Position numbers and translations under genes: made by a program
Assembly (NCBI GenBank): GCA_002255905.1
Contig: NKIN01000003.1
Coordinates: 347,925-411,924, forward strand
Source: Burkholderiales bacterium PBB1
GTDB lineage: Bacteria > Pseudomonadota > Gammaproteobacteria > Burkholderiales > Burkholderiaceae_C
Direction of reading: 5' to 3'
Length of the DNA stretch: 64,000 nt
The notes under the pieces: generated by a model
Told to the model about the DNA's origin: nothing
What the model saw: only the letters and a program-made list of their open reading frames with translations
The model's database searches: none
Shown here: in pieces, positions 18,150 through 28,832 of the stretch
Position numbering within the stretch: the stretch's first letter is position 1
Layout: each line of letters starts with the position of its first letter

Positions 18150-19544
18150 TCAATAAGCCTTTGAATTGAAGAAGGCCACGCGGATGGTGCGGATGATGAT
18201 TTGCAAGTCAAGTGCCAGCGACCAGTTGCGCAGGTATTCGAGGTCGTACTCCACCCGGGCTTGCATCTTTTCGATGGTTTCCGTCTCACCGCGGTGCCCG
18301 TTGACCTGAGCCCATCCAGTGATGCCTGGCTTGACCTTGTGGCGGACCATGTAGGCCTTGATCAGATTGCGGTATTCCTCGTTGTGTGCGACGGCATGCG
18401 GGCGTGGCCCGACGATGCTCATGCGGCCTTGCAACACATTGATGAATTGCGGCAACTCATCCAGCGAGGTGCGGCGGATGAACGCGCCGAAGGAGGTCAG
18501 GCGGGGGTCGTTGGGCTTGGCTTGCAGAACGACCGGCCCGTTGTCCATGGTGGTCATGGAGCGGAACTTGTAGACGATGATCTCGTTGCCGTCCAACCCG
18601 TTGCGCCGCTGCTTGAAGATGACGGGGCCGGGTGAGCTGAGCTTGACGCCGATCGCCAGCGCCACCAGCACGGGTGAGATCAGTACCAGGATGATGGATG
18701 CGAGTACCACATCGCTGACGCGCTTGGCCAGTTCGTTGGTGCCTGTGAATGGGGTTTCGCAGATGCCCACCACCGGAACGCCGTTCATGTCTTGCAGGCG
18801 GCCCTGGATGATGCCGATGCCGAACACATCGGGCACGAAGAACAATGACGCGGTGGTGCCTTGCAACTGGTCGAGCAGCTCCACGATGCGGGGCTGAGAA
18901 CCCAGCGGCAAGGTGATGAACACCTCGTGCACGCCATGCTGCCGGACGAAAGAGGCAACATCTTTCAGGCCCCCCAGCGAGTTGGTCGCCGCGCTCTCGT
19001 GCAGACGCTCGTCGATGCGGTCATCGAAGTAACCCATGAAATCGACGTTGCGGTCCTCGAGGCCCGACAGCGCGCGTGCCACCTTCACGCCAAGTGCGCC
19101 ACCGCCGACCACGATCGCACTTCGGCGACTGTCTGGCCAAGATGCCTGTAACTGCAGCACCTTCTTGCCGACCCAGGTTGCCGCGCACTGCAGCAGCGGC
19201 GTCGCAATGGCCCAGGTAATCAGAACCTCTTCTTCGAAATACATGAGGCTGCGCGTCGCGTAGCCGCACAACATCAATATCACCAGAAGCATCAACCAGG
19301 AAATGAAGATATCGACTGTCGCACCCAGCAGGCTGTCACGAAATCGATTGCGGCCCGGGAAGGTCAGTGCGAACACCAACAGGCACACCGTGAGCTGGGG
19401 CCGGGCCATCGGCTCGTCCATCCAGAGGTTGGCGAGAGCGAAGGCCACGATGATGATCGTGGGTTCGAGAAAGGCGGCCACCAACGACGTGACCGATTGC
19501 GGCGCGCTGTAGAAAGTTCGCTTGTAGGTTCGATCTTCGTACAT
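18150..19544 (-). CDS. Undecaprenyl-phosphate sugar phosphotransferase, WcaJ/polyprenyl glycosylphosphotransferase
   Basis: Starts the repeat unit by moving a sugar 1-phosphate, most likely glucose or galactose, onto undecaprenyl phosphate at the inner membrane. The 464-residue protein has four to five N-terminal membrane helices (25-130), a cytosolic Rossmann-like domain (AIVVGGGALGVKVARAL), another helix near 280 and the bacterial sugar transferase domain: VIFKQRRNGLDGNEIIVYKF, RRTSLDELPQFINVLQG with the catalytic Asp-Glu, MSIVGPRPHAV, and GITGWAQVNGHRGET. First gene of the minus-strand operon wcaJ-type, barrel, galE, manC, ugd, with overlaps throughout. Exact sugar not readable. Confidence 0.92.
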   Translation of the reverse strand: MYEDRTYKRTFYSAPQSVTSLVAAFLEPTIIIVAFALANLWMDEPMARPQLTVCLLVFALTFPGRNRFRDSLLGATVDIFISWLMLLVILMLCGYATRSLMYFEEEVLITWAIATPLLQCAATWVGKKVLQLQASWPDSRRSAIVVGGGALGVKVARALSGLEDRNVDFMGYFDDRIDERLHESAATNSLGGLKDVASFVRQHGVHEVFITLPLGSQPRIVELLDQLQGTTASLFFVPDVFGIGIIQGRLQDMNGVPVVGICETPFTGTNELAKRVSDVVLASIILVLISPVLVALAIGVKLSSPGPVIFKQRRNGLDGNEIIVYKFRSMTTMDNGPVVLQAKPNDPRLTSFGAFIRRTSLDELPQFINVLQGRMSIVGPRPHAVAHNEEYRNLIKAYMVRHKVKPGITGWAQVNGHRGETETIEKMQARVEYDLEYLRNWSLALDLQIIIRTIRVAFFNSKAY

Positions 19545-19750
19545 CGGTCAGGTGAAGAAGGGTGCGTCGCTCCGTGTGCGCTGTGCTGACGAGCCTCCGT
19601 TGAGGGCATTCAGAAAGAGCGAGCCACACCGGGCGATGTGGCGGCGTTGGATCGGGCCCAACGTCAAGAGAATCATTGTGTCCTACGCAGATGTCAGTTT
19701 GCCCCCCGAATCAGGGCGGTACGCGCGAATCGGGTGCCTACAATCTCACG

Positions 19751-20308
19751 ATGATGTTGCCGTTTTCGCAGTCCCTGGAAGCCACGGTGATGCCACGCCT
19801 GGCGCTGCTGTTGAACCATGTTCTGTCGGCCGAGCCGATGGCCGCGCAGCGTTTGCGTCCACACGCAGCAAAGTGCATCCGTTTGCAACTGCGCGATGTG
19901 CCGGCGCTGGCCTCCTGGCTGCCATCACAGTGCACGATGGCGGTGACTGCCGCCGGGTTGCTCGAATGGCTGCCCGACGCACCCGATCACGCCGATCTGG
20001 TGGCCACGCTCGACGCCTCGAATCCGGCGCAGACCCTCGGCAGCGTGCTGTCGGGTCAGCGCCCGCGGGTCGAGGTGGCGGGCGACGCGGCCTTGGCTGC
20101 CGATGTGAGCTGGCTGGTGGACCACCTGCGCTGGGATGTGCAGGACGATCTGGCACGGTTGCTCGGTGACGGACCAGCGGCGCAGCTGGTGCGGGTGGCG
20201 TCTTCAGCGACGACCGGGCTGCGCGAGGCGCTGCGCAACCTGGCGCAGTCGGCTGCCGATCGCTGGCGCCCGTCAGCGCCCGCGCCCGCGGAGTCGCCGC
20301 CGCGATGA
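19751..20308 (+). CDS. ubiJ: Ubiquinone biosynthesis accessory factor UbiJ (SCP2 domain)
   Basis: A 185-residue SCP2-like lipid-carrier protein that helps assemble the ubiquinone biosynthesis complex. Recognised by position directly before ubiB with a four-base ATGA overlap, by length, and by the N-terminal [21 protein letters not shown] and central [20 protein letters not shown] segment, followed by a Trp-rich helix [20 protein letters not shown] and an Ala/Pro-rich tail. ATG 19751 is chosen over in-frame codons to 19676, which add a Cys/Pro tail. A TACAAT hexamer at 19739-19744 stands just upstream, without a clear -35. Confidence 0.83.
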   Translation: MMLPFSQSLEATVMPRLALLLNHVLSAEPMAAQRLRPHAAKCIRLQLRDVPALASWLPSQCTMAVTAAGLLEWLPDAPDHADLVATLDASNPAQTLGSVLSGQRPRVEVAGDAALAADVSWLVDHLRWDVQDDLARLLGDGPAAQLVRVASSATTGLREALRNLAQSAADRWRPSAPAPAESPPR

Positions 20309-21858
20309 GGCACGTCACGCGACTGCTGTTCATCGTCTTCACGATCTACCGCTACGGGCTCGACGAGCTGGCCTTGTCGAACTTTCGACAGCGCTGGGTG
20401 CGCGTGCTGGTGCGCGTGATCACGGCCAGCCGCCGCCTCGATGCACCGCGCGGCGTGCGCCTGCGGATGGCGTTGGAGAAGCTGGGCCCGATCTTCGTGA
20501 AGTTCGGGCAGGTGCTGTCCACGCGGCGCGATCTGATCCCGCCCGACCTCGCCGATGAACTGGCGCAGCTGCAGGACAACGTGCCGCCGTTCCCACCGGC
20601 GCTGGCGCGGCAGCTGATCGAAAAGGCCTACGGACGCCGCGTCGAAGACGTATTCGCCAGCTTCGAGAGCGAGCCGGTGGCCAGTGCGTCGATCGCCCAG
20701 GTGCACTTCGCGACCCTGAAAGACGGGCGCGAGGTGGCCGTGAAGGTGCTGCGGCCGAACATGCTGTCGGTGATCGACGACGACCTGGCGCTGATGCGCA
20801 CGATTGCGGTCTGGGTCGAGCGGCTGTCGGCCGATGGCAAGCGGCTCAAGCCGCGCGAGGTGGTGGCCGAGTTCGACAACCACCTGCACGACGAGCTCGA
20901 CCTGATCCGCGAAGCGGCCAATGCCGCCCAGCTGCGCCGCAACATGCAGGGCCTGAACCTGGTGATGGTGCCGGAGATGCACTGGGAGCTGTGCACGCAG
21001 ACGGTGCTGGTGATGGAGCGGATGGATGGCGTGCCGATCAGCCAGACGCAGCGGCTGCTGGACGCGGGCGTCGACATCCCGAAGCTCGCGCGCGACGGTG
21101 TGACGATCTTCTTCACGCAGGTGTTCCGCGACGGCTTCTTCCATGCCGACATGCACCCGGGCAACATCCAGGTGAGTCTGGCGCCCGCCACCTTCGGGCG
21201 CTACATCGCGCTCGATTTCGGCATCGTCGGCACGCTCACCGAATTCGACAAGGAATACCTGGCGCAGAACTTCATCGCCTTCTTCCGCCGTGACTACAAG
21301 CGTGTGGCCGAGCTGCACATCGAATCGGGCTGGGTGCCTGCGACCACCCGCGTCAACGAACTCGAAGGTGCGATCCGCGCGGTGTGCGAGCCGCACTTCG
21401 ATCGCCCGCTGAAGGACATCTCGCTGGGCCAGGTGCTGCTGCGGCTGTTCCAGACCTCGCGCCGCTTCAACGTCGAGATCCAGCCGCAGCTGGTGCTGCT
21501 GCAGAAGACGCTGCTCAACATCGAAGGCCTGGGCCGCCAGCTCGACCCCGAGCTCGACCTGTGGAGCACGGCCAAGCCCTTTCTGGAGCGCTGGATGAAC
21601 GACCAGATCGGCTGGCGCGGCCTGGTCGCTCGCCTGAAGAACGAGGCGCCGCGCTATGTGCAGTTGCTGCCCGAGCTGCCGCGGCTGGTGCACCAGGCGC
21701 TGCAACCCAAGCCGGCGGCCGACCAGATGATGCTCGAGGCGCTGCTGGCCGAGCAGCGCCGTACCAACCGGCTGCTGCAGGCCATCGTCTACGCCGGCGT
21801 CGGATTCCTGATCGGCGTGATCGTCGTGCAATGGGTGCTGCACCTCGGTTATCGCTGA
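20305..21858 (+). CDS. ubiB: Ubiquinone biosynthesis regulatory protein kinase-like UbiB
   Basis: A 517-residue atypical kinase/ATPase (ABC1/ADCK family) required for ubiquinone synthesis. Family marks are intact: [21 protein letters not shown] (the KxGQ motif), the Ala-rich loop [25 protein letters not shown] with the ATP-binding Lys, [10 protein letters not shown], and [13 protein letters not shown] with the metal Asp. The C terminus ends in two hydrophobic stretches ([19 protein letters not shown]) that anchor it to the inner membrane. Coupled to ubiJ by ATGA. Confidence 0.95.
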   Translation: MRHVTRLLFIVFTIYRYGLDELALSNFRQRWVRVLVRVITASRRLDAPRGVRLRMALEKLGPIFVKFGQVLSTRRDLIPPDLADELAQLQDNVPPFPPALARQLIEKAYGRRVEDVFASFESEPVASASIAQVHFATLKDGREVAVKVLRPNMLSVIDDDLALMRTIAVWVERLSADGKRLKPREVVAEFDNHLHDELDLIREAANAAQLRRNMQGLNLVMVPEMHWELCTQTVLVMERMDGVPISQTQRLLDAGVDIPKLARDGVTIFFTQVFRDGFFHADMHPGNIQVSLAPATFGRYIALDFGIVGTLTEFDKEYLAQNFIAFFRRDYKRVAELHIESGWVPATTRVNELEGAIRAVCEPHFDRPLKDISLGQVLLRLFQTSRRFNVEIQPQLVLLQKTLLNIEGLGRQLDPELDLWSTAKPFLERWMNDQIGWRGLVARLKNEAPRYVQLLPELPRLVHQALQPKPAADQMMLEALLAEQRRTNRLLQAIVYAGVGFLIGVIVVQWVLHLGYR

Positions 21859-21869
21859 ATCCGCCACCG

Positions 21870-21875
21870 TATAAT
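21870..21875 (+). promoter_or_regulatory. Candidate -10 box (TATAAT) for the fmdB gene
   Basis: A perfect TATAAT sits 34 bases before the fmdB-type start, in the short gap after ubiB. The expected -35 region reads near GGTTAT and is poor, so strength is uncertain. It would drive fmdB and the following DUF502 gene. Confidence 0.45.
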
Positions 21876-21909
21876 TCAAGGTTTTTCTTTTCTAATCAAA
21901 GGCTTAGCC

Positions 21910-22299
21910 ATGCCCATCTATGCCTACCGATGCGCTGCCTGCGGCCACGCGAAAGACGTGCTCCAGAAGGTCTCCGACCCGCTGCTGAGCGTGTGTCCGG
22001 CCTGTGGCGCCGACAGCTTCCAGAAACAGGTGACGGCCGCGGGCTTTCAGCTGAAAGGCTCGGGCTGGTACGTCACTGATTTCCGCGATGGCGCCAAGCC
22101 TGCGCCGATCGCGGACAAGCCGTCTGGCGACGGGAAGCCCTCGGGCGGTGCCCTGGCGGGCCACGCAGAGAAGCCCGCCTCGAGCGGTACGGCTGGCAAG
22201 GCCGATGGCGCCAAGTCGCCGGCACCAGCCGCGCCGGCGTCGGCACCCAGCGCACCGGCCAGCGGATCGTCGCCAGCGCCTTCGCCCTCGTCGAGCTGA
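21910..22299 (+). CDS. FmdB-family zinc ribbon protein with Pro/Ala tail
   Basis: A 129-residue protein. The first 45 residues are the FmdB/CxxC_CxxC zinc ribbon: MPIYAYRCAACGHAKDVLQK and SVCPACGADSF provide four Cys. Family members are small putative regulatory proteins of unknown mechanism. From about residue 60 the sequence is a disordered Ala/Pro/Ser/Lys tail, longer than in typical members of about 70-110 residues. Conserved position before the DUF502 gene and aspS in Burkholderiales, as far as I know. Confidence 0.88.
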   Translation: MPIYAYRCAACGHAKDVLQKVSDPLLSVCPACGADSFQKQVTAAGFQLKGSGWYVTDFRDGAKPAPIADKPSGDGKPSGGALAGHAEKPASSGTAGKADGAKSPAPAAPASAPSAPASGSSPAPSPSSS

Positions 22300-22342
22300 A
22301 GCCCGCTCAAGCGGCAGCACGCGGTTCAACCCTAGGACTCCC

Positions 22343-22996
22343 TTGAAGAAATACCTGATCGCCGGCTTGCTGGTCTGGCTGCCACTGACCATCACCGTGT
22401 GGGTGCTGACCTCGGTGCTTGGCGTGCTCGACGGGCTGTTTGCCTGGCTGCTCAGCGCCTCGCAGGCCTTGCTGCCGGAGTCGGCACACACGCCGCTGGA
22501 AATGCTCAAGCAGATCCCGGGTCTCGGGGTGATCGTGATGCTGGTGGGCCTGTTGCTGACGGGCGTGTTCGCCACCAACATCGCTGGCCAGTGGGCGCTG
22601 AGTCAGGGCGCCCGGCTGCTGCACCAGATCCCCATCGTCAAGTCGATCTACAGCTCGGTGAAGCAGGTGTCGGACACGCTGTTCTCGAGCAGTGGCAACG
22701 CCTTTCGCGAAGCGGTGCTGGTGCAGTACCCGAGGGCAGGCTCGTGGACGATCGCCTTCGTCACCGGCAAGCCGGGTGGCGAGGCGGGCGAGCACCTGGC
22801 GGGCGACTACCTGAGCCTGTATGTGCCAACGACGCCGAACCCGACCTCGGGCTTTTTCCTGATGGTGCCGCGCGCCGATGTGATTGCGCTCGACATGAGC
22901 GTCGACGAGGCGCTGAAGTACGTGATCTCGATGGGCGTGGTGGCGCCGTCGGCCACCAAAACCGTCCGGGCACCACAGCCACAACCGCCTGCCTGA
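22343..22996 (+). CDS. DUF502 inner-membrane protein
   Basis: A 217-residue membrane protein of the DUF502 family, function unknown. Two hydrophobic helices (IAGLLVWLPLTITVWVLTSV and GLGVIVMLVGLLLTGVFA) are followed by the family block IPIVKSIYSSVKQVSDTLF and a soluble C-terminal part with GFFLMVPRADVIALDMSVDE. The start is a TTG at 22343 (LKKYLIAGL), since no ATG or GTG gives the family N terminus; longer in-frame extensions read Arg-rich shadow sequence. Lies between fmdB and aspS. Confidence 0.88.
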   Translation: MKKYLIAGLLVWLPLTITVWVLTSVLGVLDGLFAWLLSASQALLPESAHTPLEMLKQIPGLGVIVMLVGLLLTGVFATNIAGQWALSQGARLLHQIPIVKSIYSSVKQVSDTLFSSSGNAFREAVLVQYPRAGSWTIAFVTGKPGGEAGEHLAGDYLSLYVPTTPNPTSGFFLMVPRADVIALDMSVDEALKYVISMGVVAPSATKTVRAPQPQPPA

Positions 22997-23117
22997 AGCG
23001 TCTGCGTTCGATCCGACTGAATTGCAGCGGGCGCTGGTGCGCCTTCCAATGAACCTGTGAACCTGCCACCTCAAGCTCGATGCAGCGACACCTCGAATCC
23101 GTTTCTGGAGTGACACG

Positions 23118-24932
<1,815 letters not shown>

Positions 24933-24939
24933 TCCGGCC

Positions 24940-25719
24940 ATGGCCCGCAGCAAGGAGCGCGCACCGGCGGTGTTCGAGTTGCGCAGCGCGTCGATGACGC
25001 TGGTGGTCGTGGCGCTGAAGACCACCGACATGGCGGCGATCGAGCGTGAACTGACCGCCCGCTTTGCCGACACGCCGGAGATGTTCAACCACGACCCGGT
25101 CGTGATCGACATCGCCCAGGCCGAAGGCGACCCGCTCGCACTCGATTACGCCCGGCTCGGCGCCCTGCTGCGGCAATTCAAGATGGTGGCGGCCGCGGTG
25201 CGTGGCGGCTCTCCCGAGCAGATGGCTGCCGCCGCCGAGGCGGGCCTGGGCGAGGCGCCCGAGGCGCTGCCACCATCGACCCGTGCGCCGACGCCCGCGG
25301 TGGCCCCAGCGCCTTCCGCGGAGGCCGCGTCGGCACCCGCACCCGTAGCCGCAGCCGCCGCGCCGGTGCAGGCCGCACCCGCCGCCAGCACCACGCTGAT
25401 CGTCGACAAGCCGCTGCGCTCCGGTCAGCAGGTGTATGCGCGGGGTGGTGACCTGGTGGTGCTGGCGGCGGTGAACTTTGGCGCCGAAGTGATCGCCGAC
25501 GGCAGCATCCATGTGTATGCGCCACTGCGTGGCAAGGCGATTGCAGGGGCCCGTGGGAACAACGACGCGCGCATCTTCAGCACCTGCATGGAGCCCGAAT
25601 TGATCTCGATTGCCGGCACCTACCGCACCACCGACAACCCGCTGCCCGACAGCGTCATCGGCAAGCCCGCGCAGATCCGCCTGGACGGCGAGCGTCTCGT
25701 GTTCGAGCCCCTGAACTGA
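24940..25719 (+). CDS. minC: Septum site-determining protein MinC
   Basis: Inhibits FtsZ assembly away from midcell. The 259-residue protein has an N-terminal FtsZ-binding domain (about 1-105), a long Ala/Pro-rich linker (about 110-150, richer than usual) and the C-terminal beta-helix that dimerises and binds MinD, beginning VDKPLRSGQQVYARGGDLVV and including the signature GAEVIADGSIHVYAPLRGKA. It opens the minCDE set; only 73 bases separate it from minD. Confidence 0.96.
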   Translation: MARSKERAPAVFELRSASMTLVVVALKTTDMAAIERELTARFADTPEMFNHDPVVIDIAQAEGDPLALDYARLGALLRQFKMVAAAVRGGSPEQMAAAAEAGLGEAPEALPPSTRAPTPAVAPAPSAEAASAPAPVAAAAAPVQAAPAASTTLIVDKPLRSGQQVYARGGDLVVLAAVNFGAEVIADGSIHVYAPLRGKAIAGARGNNDARIFSTCMEPELISIAGTYRTTDNPLPDSVIGKPAQIRLDGERLVFEPLN

Positions 25720-25792
25720 TCAGCGCGTTCTTCTTCACCTTCCCATTCATCTTTCGCCCCCGGCGACATCACATCCACAAGGACTGCCACCC

Positions 25793-26608
25793 ATGGCCAG
25801 AATCATCGTCGTGACCTCCGGCAAGGGAGGCGTCGGCAAGACCACCACCAGCGCCAGCTTCGCGTCCGGGCTCGCGTTGCGCGGGCACAAGACCGCGGTC
25901 ATCGACTTCGACGTCGGCCTGCGCAACCTCGACCTGATCATGGGCTGCGAACGCCGCGTGGTGTACGACCTGATCAACGTGATCCATGGCGAGGCGCGGC
26001 TGAACCAGGCGCTGATCAAGGACAAGCAGTGCGACAACCTCTACGTGCTGGCCGCCTCGCAGACGCGTGACAAGGACGCGCTGACGCAGGACGGCGTCGA
26101 GCGGGTGCTGGAAGAGCTGGCGGGCATGGACTTCGAGTACATCGTCTGTGACTCGCCCGCGGGCATCGAGACCGGCGCGCTGATGGCGATGCACTTCGCC
26201 GATGAGGCGCTGGTGGTGACCAACCCCGAGGTGTCCTCGGTGCGCGACTCCGACCGCATCCTGGGCATGCTGCACAGCAAGACGCGCCGCGCGATCGAGA
26301 AGAAGGAGCCGATCAAGGAGCACCTGCTGATCACGCGCTACAACCCGAACCGGGTCATCGGGGGCCAGATGCTGAGCCTGAAGGACATCCACGACATCCT
26401 GCGGGTGCGGATGATCGGCGTGATCCCGGAGTCCGAATCGGTGCTCGATGCCTCGAACCAGGGCGTGCCGGCGATCCACATCAAGGGCTCCGACGTGTCG
26501 GAAGCCTACAAGGACGTCGTCACGCGATTCCTGGGCGAAGAAACCCCGCTGCGCTTTGTCGATGCGGTGAAGCCGGGTTTCTTCAAACGTCTGTTCGGGG
26601 GGAAGTGA
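25793..26608 (+). CDS. minD: Septum site-determining ATPase MinD
   Basis: Membrane-cycling ParA-type ATPase that recruits MinC and oscillates under MinE. The 271-residue protein shows the deviant Walker A GKGGVGKTTTSA near the N terminus, IDFDVGLRNLDLIMGCERRV, switch segment CDSPAGIETGALMAM, and a C-terminal amphipathic tail ending PGFFKRLFGGK that serves as the membrane-targeting helix. minE starts three bases after its stop. Confidence 0.98.
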   Translation: MARIIVVTSGKGGVGKTTTSASFASGLALRGHKTAVIDFDVGLRNLDLIMGCERRVVYDLINVIHGEARLNQALIKDKQCDNLYVLAASQTRDKDALTQDGVERVLEELAGMDFEYIVCDSPAGIETGALMAMHFADEALVVTNPEVSSVRDSDRILGMLHSKTRRAIEKKEPIKEHLLITRYNPNRVIGGQMLSLKDIHDILRVRMIGVIPESESVLDASNQGVPAIHIKGSDVSEAYKDVVTRFLGEETPLRFVDAVKPGFFKRLFGGK

Positions 26609-26611
26609 GCG

Positions 26612-26872
26612 ATGGGTTTCCTGTCCTTCTTTCTCGGCGAAAAAACCAAGACCGCCAGCGTCGCCAAGGAGCGATTGCAGATCATCCTGGCGCACGAGCG
26701 CAATGGCCGCACCCGCGATCCGGCCTACCTGCCCGACCTGCAACGCGAACTGATCGCGGTGATCTCGAAGTACGTGTCGGTCGGGCCCGGCGACATCAAG
26801 GTCGAGGTGGAGCGCCAGGGCGACCTCGAGGTGCTGCAGGTCAAGATCGAGCTGCCGGAAGCGGTGCGGTAG
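26612..26872 (+). CDS. minE: Cell division topological specificity factor MinE
   Basis: An 86-residue MinE. N-terminal membrane-binding and MinD-contact region ([20 protein letters not shown], then HERNGR) and the C-terminal dimerising domain ([20 protein letters not shown]). Stimulates MinD ATP hydrolysis and drives pole-to-pole oscillation. Coupled to minD. The toxin-antitoxin pair starts 49 bases downstream. Confidence 0.97.
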   Translation: MGFLSFFLGEKTKTASVAKERLQIILAHERNGRTRDPAYLPDLQRELIAVISKYVSVGPGDIKVEVERQGDLEVLQVKIELPEAVR

Positions 26873-26921
26873 TCGCCGCTCGAATGGCTAAAATGGCTGA
26901 ATGAAGTCATCGGAGCCGACC

Positions 26922-27203
26922 ATGAACCTCACTGCCACCGACGCCAAGAACCGACTCGGCCAGGTGCTGGAAACCGCGCAACGTGAGCCGGTTTTCATCG
27001 ACAAGAGCGGGCGGCGTCACAGCGTGGTGATCTCGGCGGCGCGGTACGAGGAACTGTTGCGCGCGGAATCGGGTGGATCGACGCCCGCGTCGATGGAAGA
27101 GCGGCGCCGACACTTCCATGAACAGTACAAGGATTGGATCGAGCTGCAGAACCAGTTCGTCGCCGAGTACGGCGTGTTCGGCGACGAATGGCGTCAGTGG
27201 TGA
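26922..27203 (+). CDS. Antitoxin with Phd/YefM N-terminal and CcdA-like C-terminal part
   Basis: A 93-residue antitoxin for the CcdB-type toxin that follows after nine bases. Residues 1-50 are Phd/YefM-like: MNLTATDAKNRLGQVLETAQ, EPVFIDKSGRRHSVVISAAR, the fold that dimerises and binds operator DNA. The last 25 residues (WIELQNQFVAEYGVFGDEW then RQW) match in spacing and key residues the toxin-binding tail of classical CcdA, which ends FADENRDW. ATG 26922 is chosen because GGAG lies seven bases before it; an ATG 21 bases upstream is in frame. Probably autoregulates the pair. Confidence 0.8.
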   Translation: MNLTATDAKNRLGQVLETAQREPVFIDKSGRRHSVVISAARYEELLRAESGGSTPASMEERRRHFHEQYKDWIELQNQFVAEYGVFGDEWRQW

Positions 27204-27212
27204 GGTGGGTGG

Positions 27213-27530
27213 ATGGCGCAGTTCGATGTGTATGCCAATCCCAGCAGCCGCCAGCGTGACGGCATTCCCTACCTCGTGGTGATGCAAAGTGATTTGCTCG
27301 ACCATCTGCCGACCCGTCTGGTCATGCCGCTGGTCGTCGAGCGGTTCAATGCAGCATCACTTCCATCGCGATTGATTCCGTCCTTTCGGATTGGCGGGCA
27401 AACCTTGCACCTGTGGCCGCAGCAGACCGCGACCATCCTGTCGCGGATGCTGGGCGAGCCTGTCGCGTCCCTGAAAGGCGATCAAAGTCGCCTGCTCGAT
27501 GCCCTCGACGCCGTCGTCAGTGGCATCTGA
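27213..27530 (+). CDS. ccdB: CcdB-type gyrase toxin
   Basis: A 105-residue CcdB-family protein, close to the 101-residue F-plasmid toxin. MAQFDVYANPSSRQRDGIPY is the diagnostic N terminus; VMQSDLLDHLPTRLVMPLV and LIPSFRIGGQTLHLWPQQ follow, and the end ALDAVVSGI keeps the Ser/Gly-Ile C-terminal region used in contact with GyrA. It should poison DNA gyrase when not bound by its antitoxin. Whether the toxin is active is unknown. nudB starts 25 bases later. Confidence 0.9.
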   Translation: MAQFDVYANPSSRQRDGIPYLVVMQSDLLDHLPTRLVMPLVVERFNAASLPSRLIPSFRIGGQTLHLWPQQTATILSRMLGEPVASLKGDQSRLLDALDAVVSGI

Positions 27531-27554
27531 GGCGTCTTCAGCGAGTCAGCGCCG

Positions 27555-28031
27555 ATGACCTCATCGCCGCGCCCGCCGAAGATCCCGCAATCGGTGCTGG
27601 TCGTGATCCACACCGCCGATCTCGACGTGCTGCTGCTCGAACGCGCCGATCGACCCGGTTACTGGCAGAGCGTGACCGGCTCGAAGGATGCCTTGGATGA
27701 GCCGTTCGAGCTGACCGCGCGCCGCGAGGTGGCCGAAGAAACCGGCATCGTCGTGGGTTCTGTGGACGTGCCGCTCGCGCATCTGCGAGACTGGGGCATG
27801 CGCAATGTCTACGAGATCTACCCTGTGTGGCGCCACCGCTATGCGCCGGGCGTGACGCACAACACCGAGCATGTGTTCGGTCTGCGGGTGCCGCGCGACA
27901 TCGCCATCACGCTCGCCCCGCGTGAGCACCTGCGCAGCGAGTGGCTGCCGTGGCGCGAGGCGGCCGACCGCTGCTTCTCGCCGTCGAACGCCGAAGCGGT
28001 GCTGCAGCTGCCCCGGTTCCTGTCGGCGTGA
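27555..28031 (+). CDS. nudB: Dihydroneopterin triphosphate diphosphatase (Nudix)
   Basis: A 158-residue Nudix hydrolase that removes pyrophosphate from dihydroneopterin triphosphate in folate synthesis. The Nudix box is complete: GSKDALDEPFELTARREVAE followed by ETGI, with the two catalytic Glu. N-terminal SVLVVIHTADLDVLLLERAD and the VYEIYPVWRHRYAPG segment are NudB-like. The next gene starts within its stop codon (GTGA). Confidence 0.9.
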   Translation: MTSSPRPPKIPQSVLVVIHTADLDVLLLERADRPGYWQSVTGSKDALDEPFELTARREVAEETGIVVGSVDVPLAHLRDWGMRNVYEIYPVWRHRYAPGVTHNTEHVFGLRVPRDIAITLAPREHLRSEWLPWREAADRCFSPSNAEAVLQLPRFLSA

Positions 28032-28825
28032 AAGGCGTTCATCACTTGAACGCCGGCGTCTCGAAGCACCCGGGCGACGTGCTTCGTGTGGCCACTTACA
28101 ACATCCACAAGGGCGTGCGCGGTGTGGGCCCGCGGCGGCGGCTGGAAATCCACAACCTGGCGCTGGGCATCGAGGCGCTGGACGCCGATCTGGTGTTCCT
28201 GCAGGAGGTGCGCAGCTCGAACCGCGCTGAAGCGCTGCAGTTCCCCGACACCCACATCGGCTGGCCGCGGATGCCGCAGGCCGATTACGTGGCGCCCGAG
28301 GGCTACGCGGTGGCCTACCGCAGCAACGCGGTCACCCGCCACGGCGAGCATGGCAACGCGCTGCTGTCGCGCTGGCCGATCGGTGACATCAAGCACCACG
28401 ATGTGTCCGACCACCGCTTCGAGCAGCGTGGCCTGCTGCATGTGCCGGTGCAGTGGAATGGCACGGTGGTGCATGCCATCGTCGCGCACCTGGGGCTGAT
28501 GCACGCCAGCCGGGTGCGTCAGGTCGAGCGCATTGCCGAGTTCATCGCCACCCATGTGCCCGTGGGCGAGCACCTGGTGCTGGCGGGCGACTTCAACGAC
28601 TGGGGCGAGAAGCTCGATGCGCCGATCCGCCAGATGGGCCTGGAGCCGGCGCGCGTGGGCGGCCAGTCGCCGCTGCGCACCTTCCCGTCGCGTGTGCCGT
28701 TCTTCTCGCTCGACCGGGTCTACACCCGTGGCCTGCACTGCACGTCGACCCACGTGCCGCGCGGTCGGGCCTGGGCGAGGATGTCGGACCACCTGCCCTT
28801 GGTGGTCGAGCTGCAGCTGAGCTGA
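28028..28825 (+). CDS. Endonuclease/exonuclease/phosphatase family protein (YbhP-like)
   Basis: A 265-residue metal-dependent EEP-fold hydrolase, partner of ClsB as in the E. coli ybhP-ybhO arrangement; substrate unknown. Motifs: VATYNIHKGV (Asn), VFLQEVRSSNR (metal Glu), LVLAGDFNDWG (Asp/Asn) and RMSDHLPLVVEL (final Asp-His). The GTG start at 28028 overlaps the nudB stop as GTGA, the local coupling style; a later GTG at 28079 would still keep the whole fold. clsB begins seven bases downstream. Confidence 0.85.
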   Translation: MKGVHHLNAGVSKHPGDVLRVATYNIHKGVRGVGPRRRLEIHNLALGIEALDADLVFLQEVRSSNRAEALQFPDTHIGWPRMPQADYVAPEGYAVAYRSNAVTRHGEHGNALLSRWPIGDIKHHDVSDHRFEQRGLLHVPVQWNGTVVHAIVAHLGLMHASRVRQVERIAEFIATHVPVGEHLVLAGDFNDWGEKLDAPIRQMGLEPARVGGQSPLRTFPSRVPFFSLDRVYTRGLHCTSTHVPRGRAWARMSDHLPLVVELQLS

Positions 28826-28832
28826 TCGGCCG

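Noticed and set aside
19739-19744. TACAAT box giving a leaderless ubiJ transcript
   Set aside because: No -35 at 16-18 bases, and one hexamer is weak evidence.
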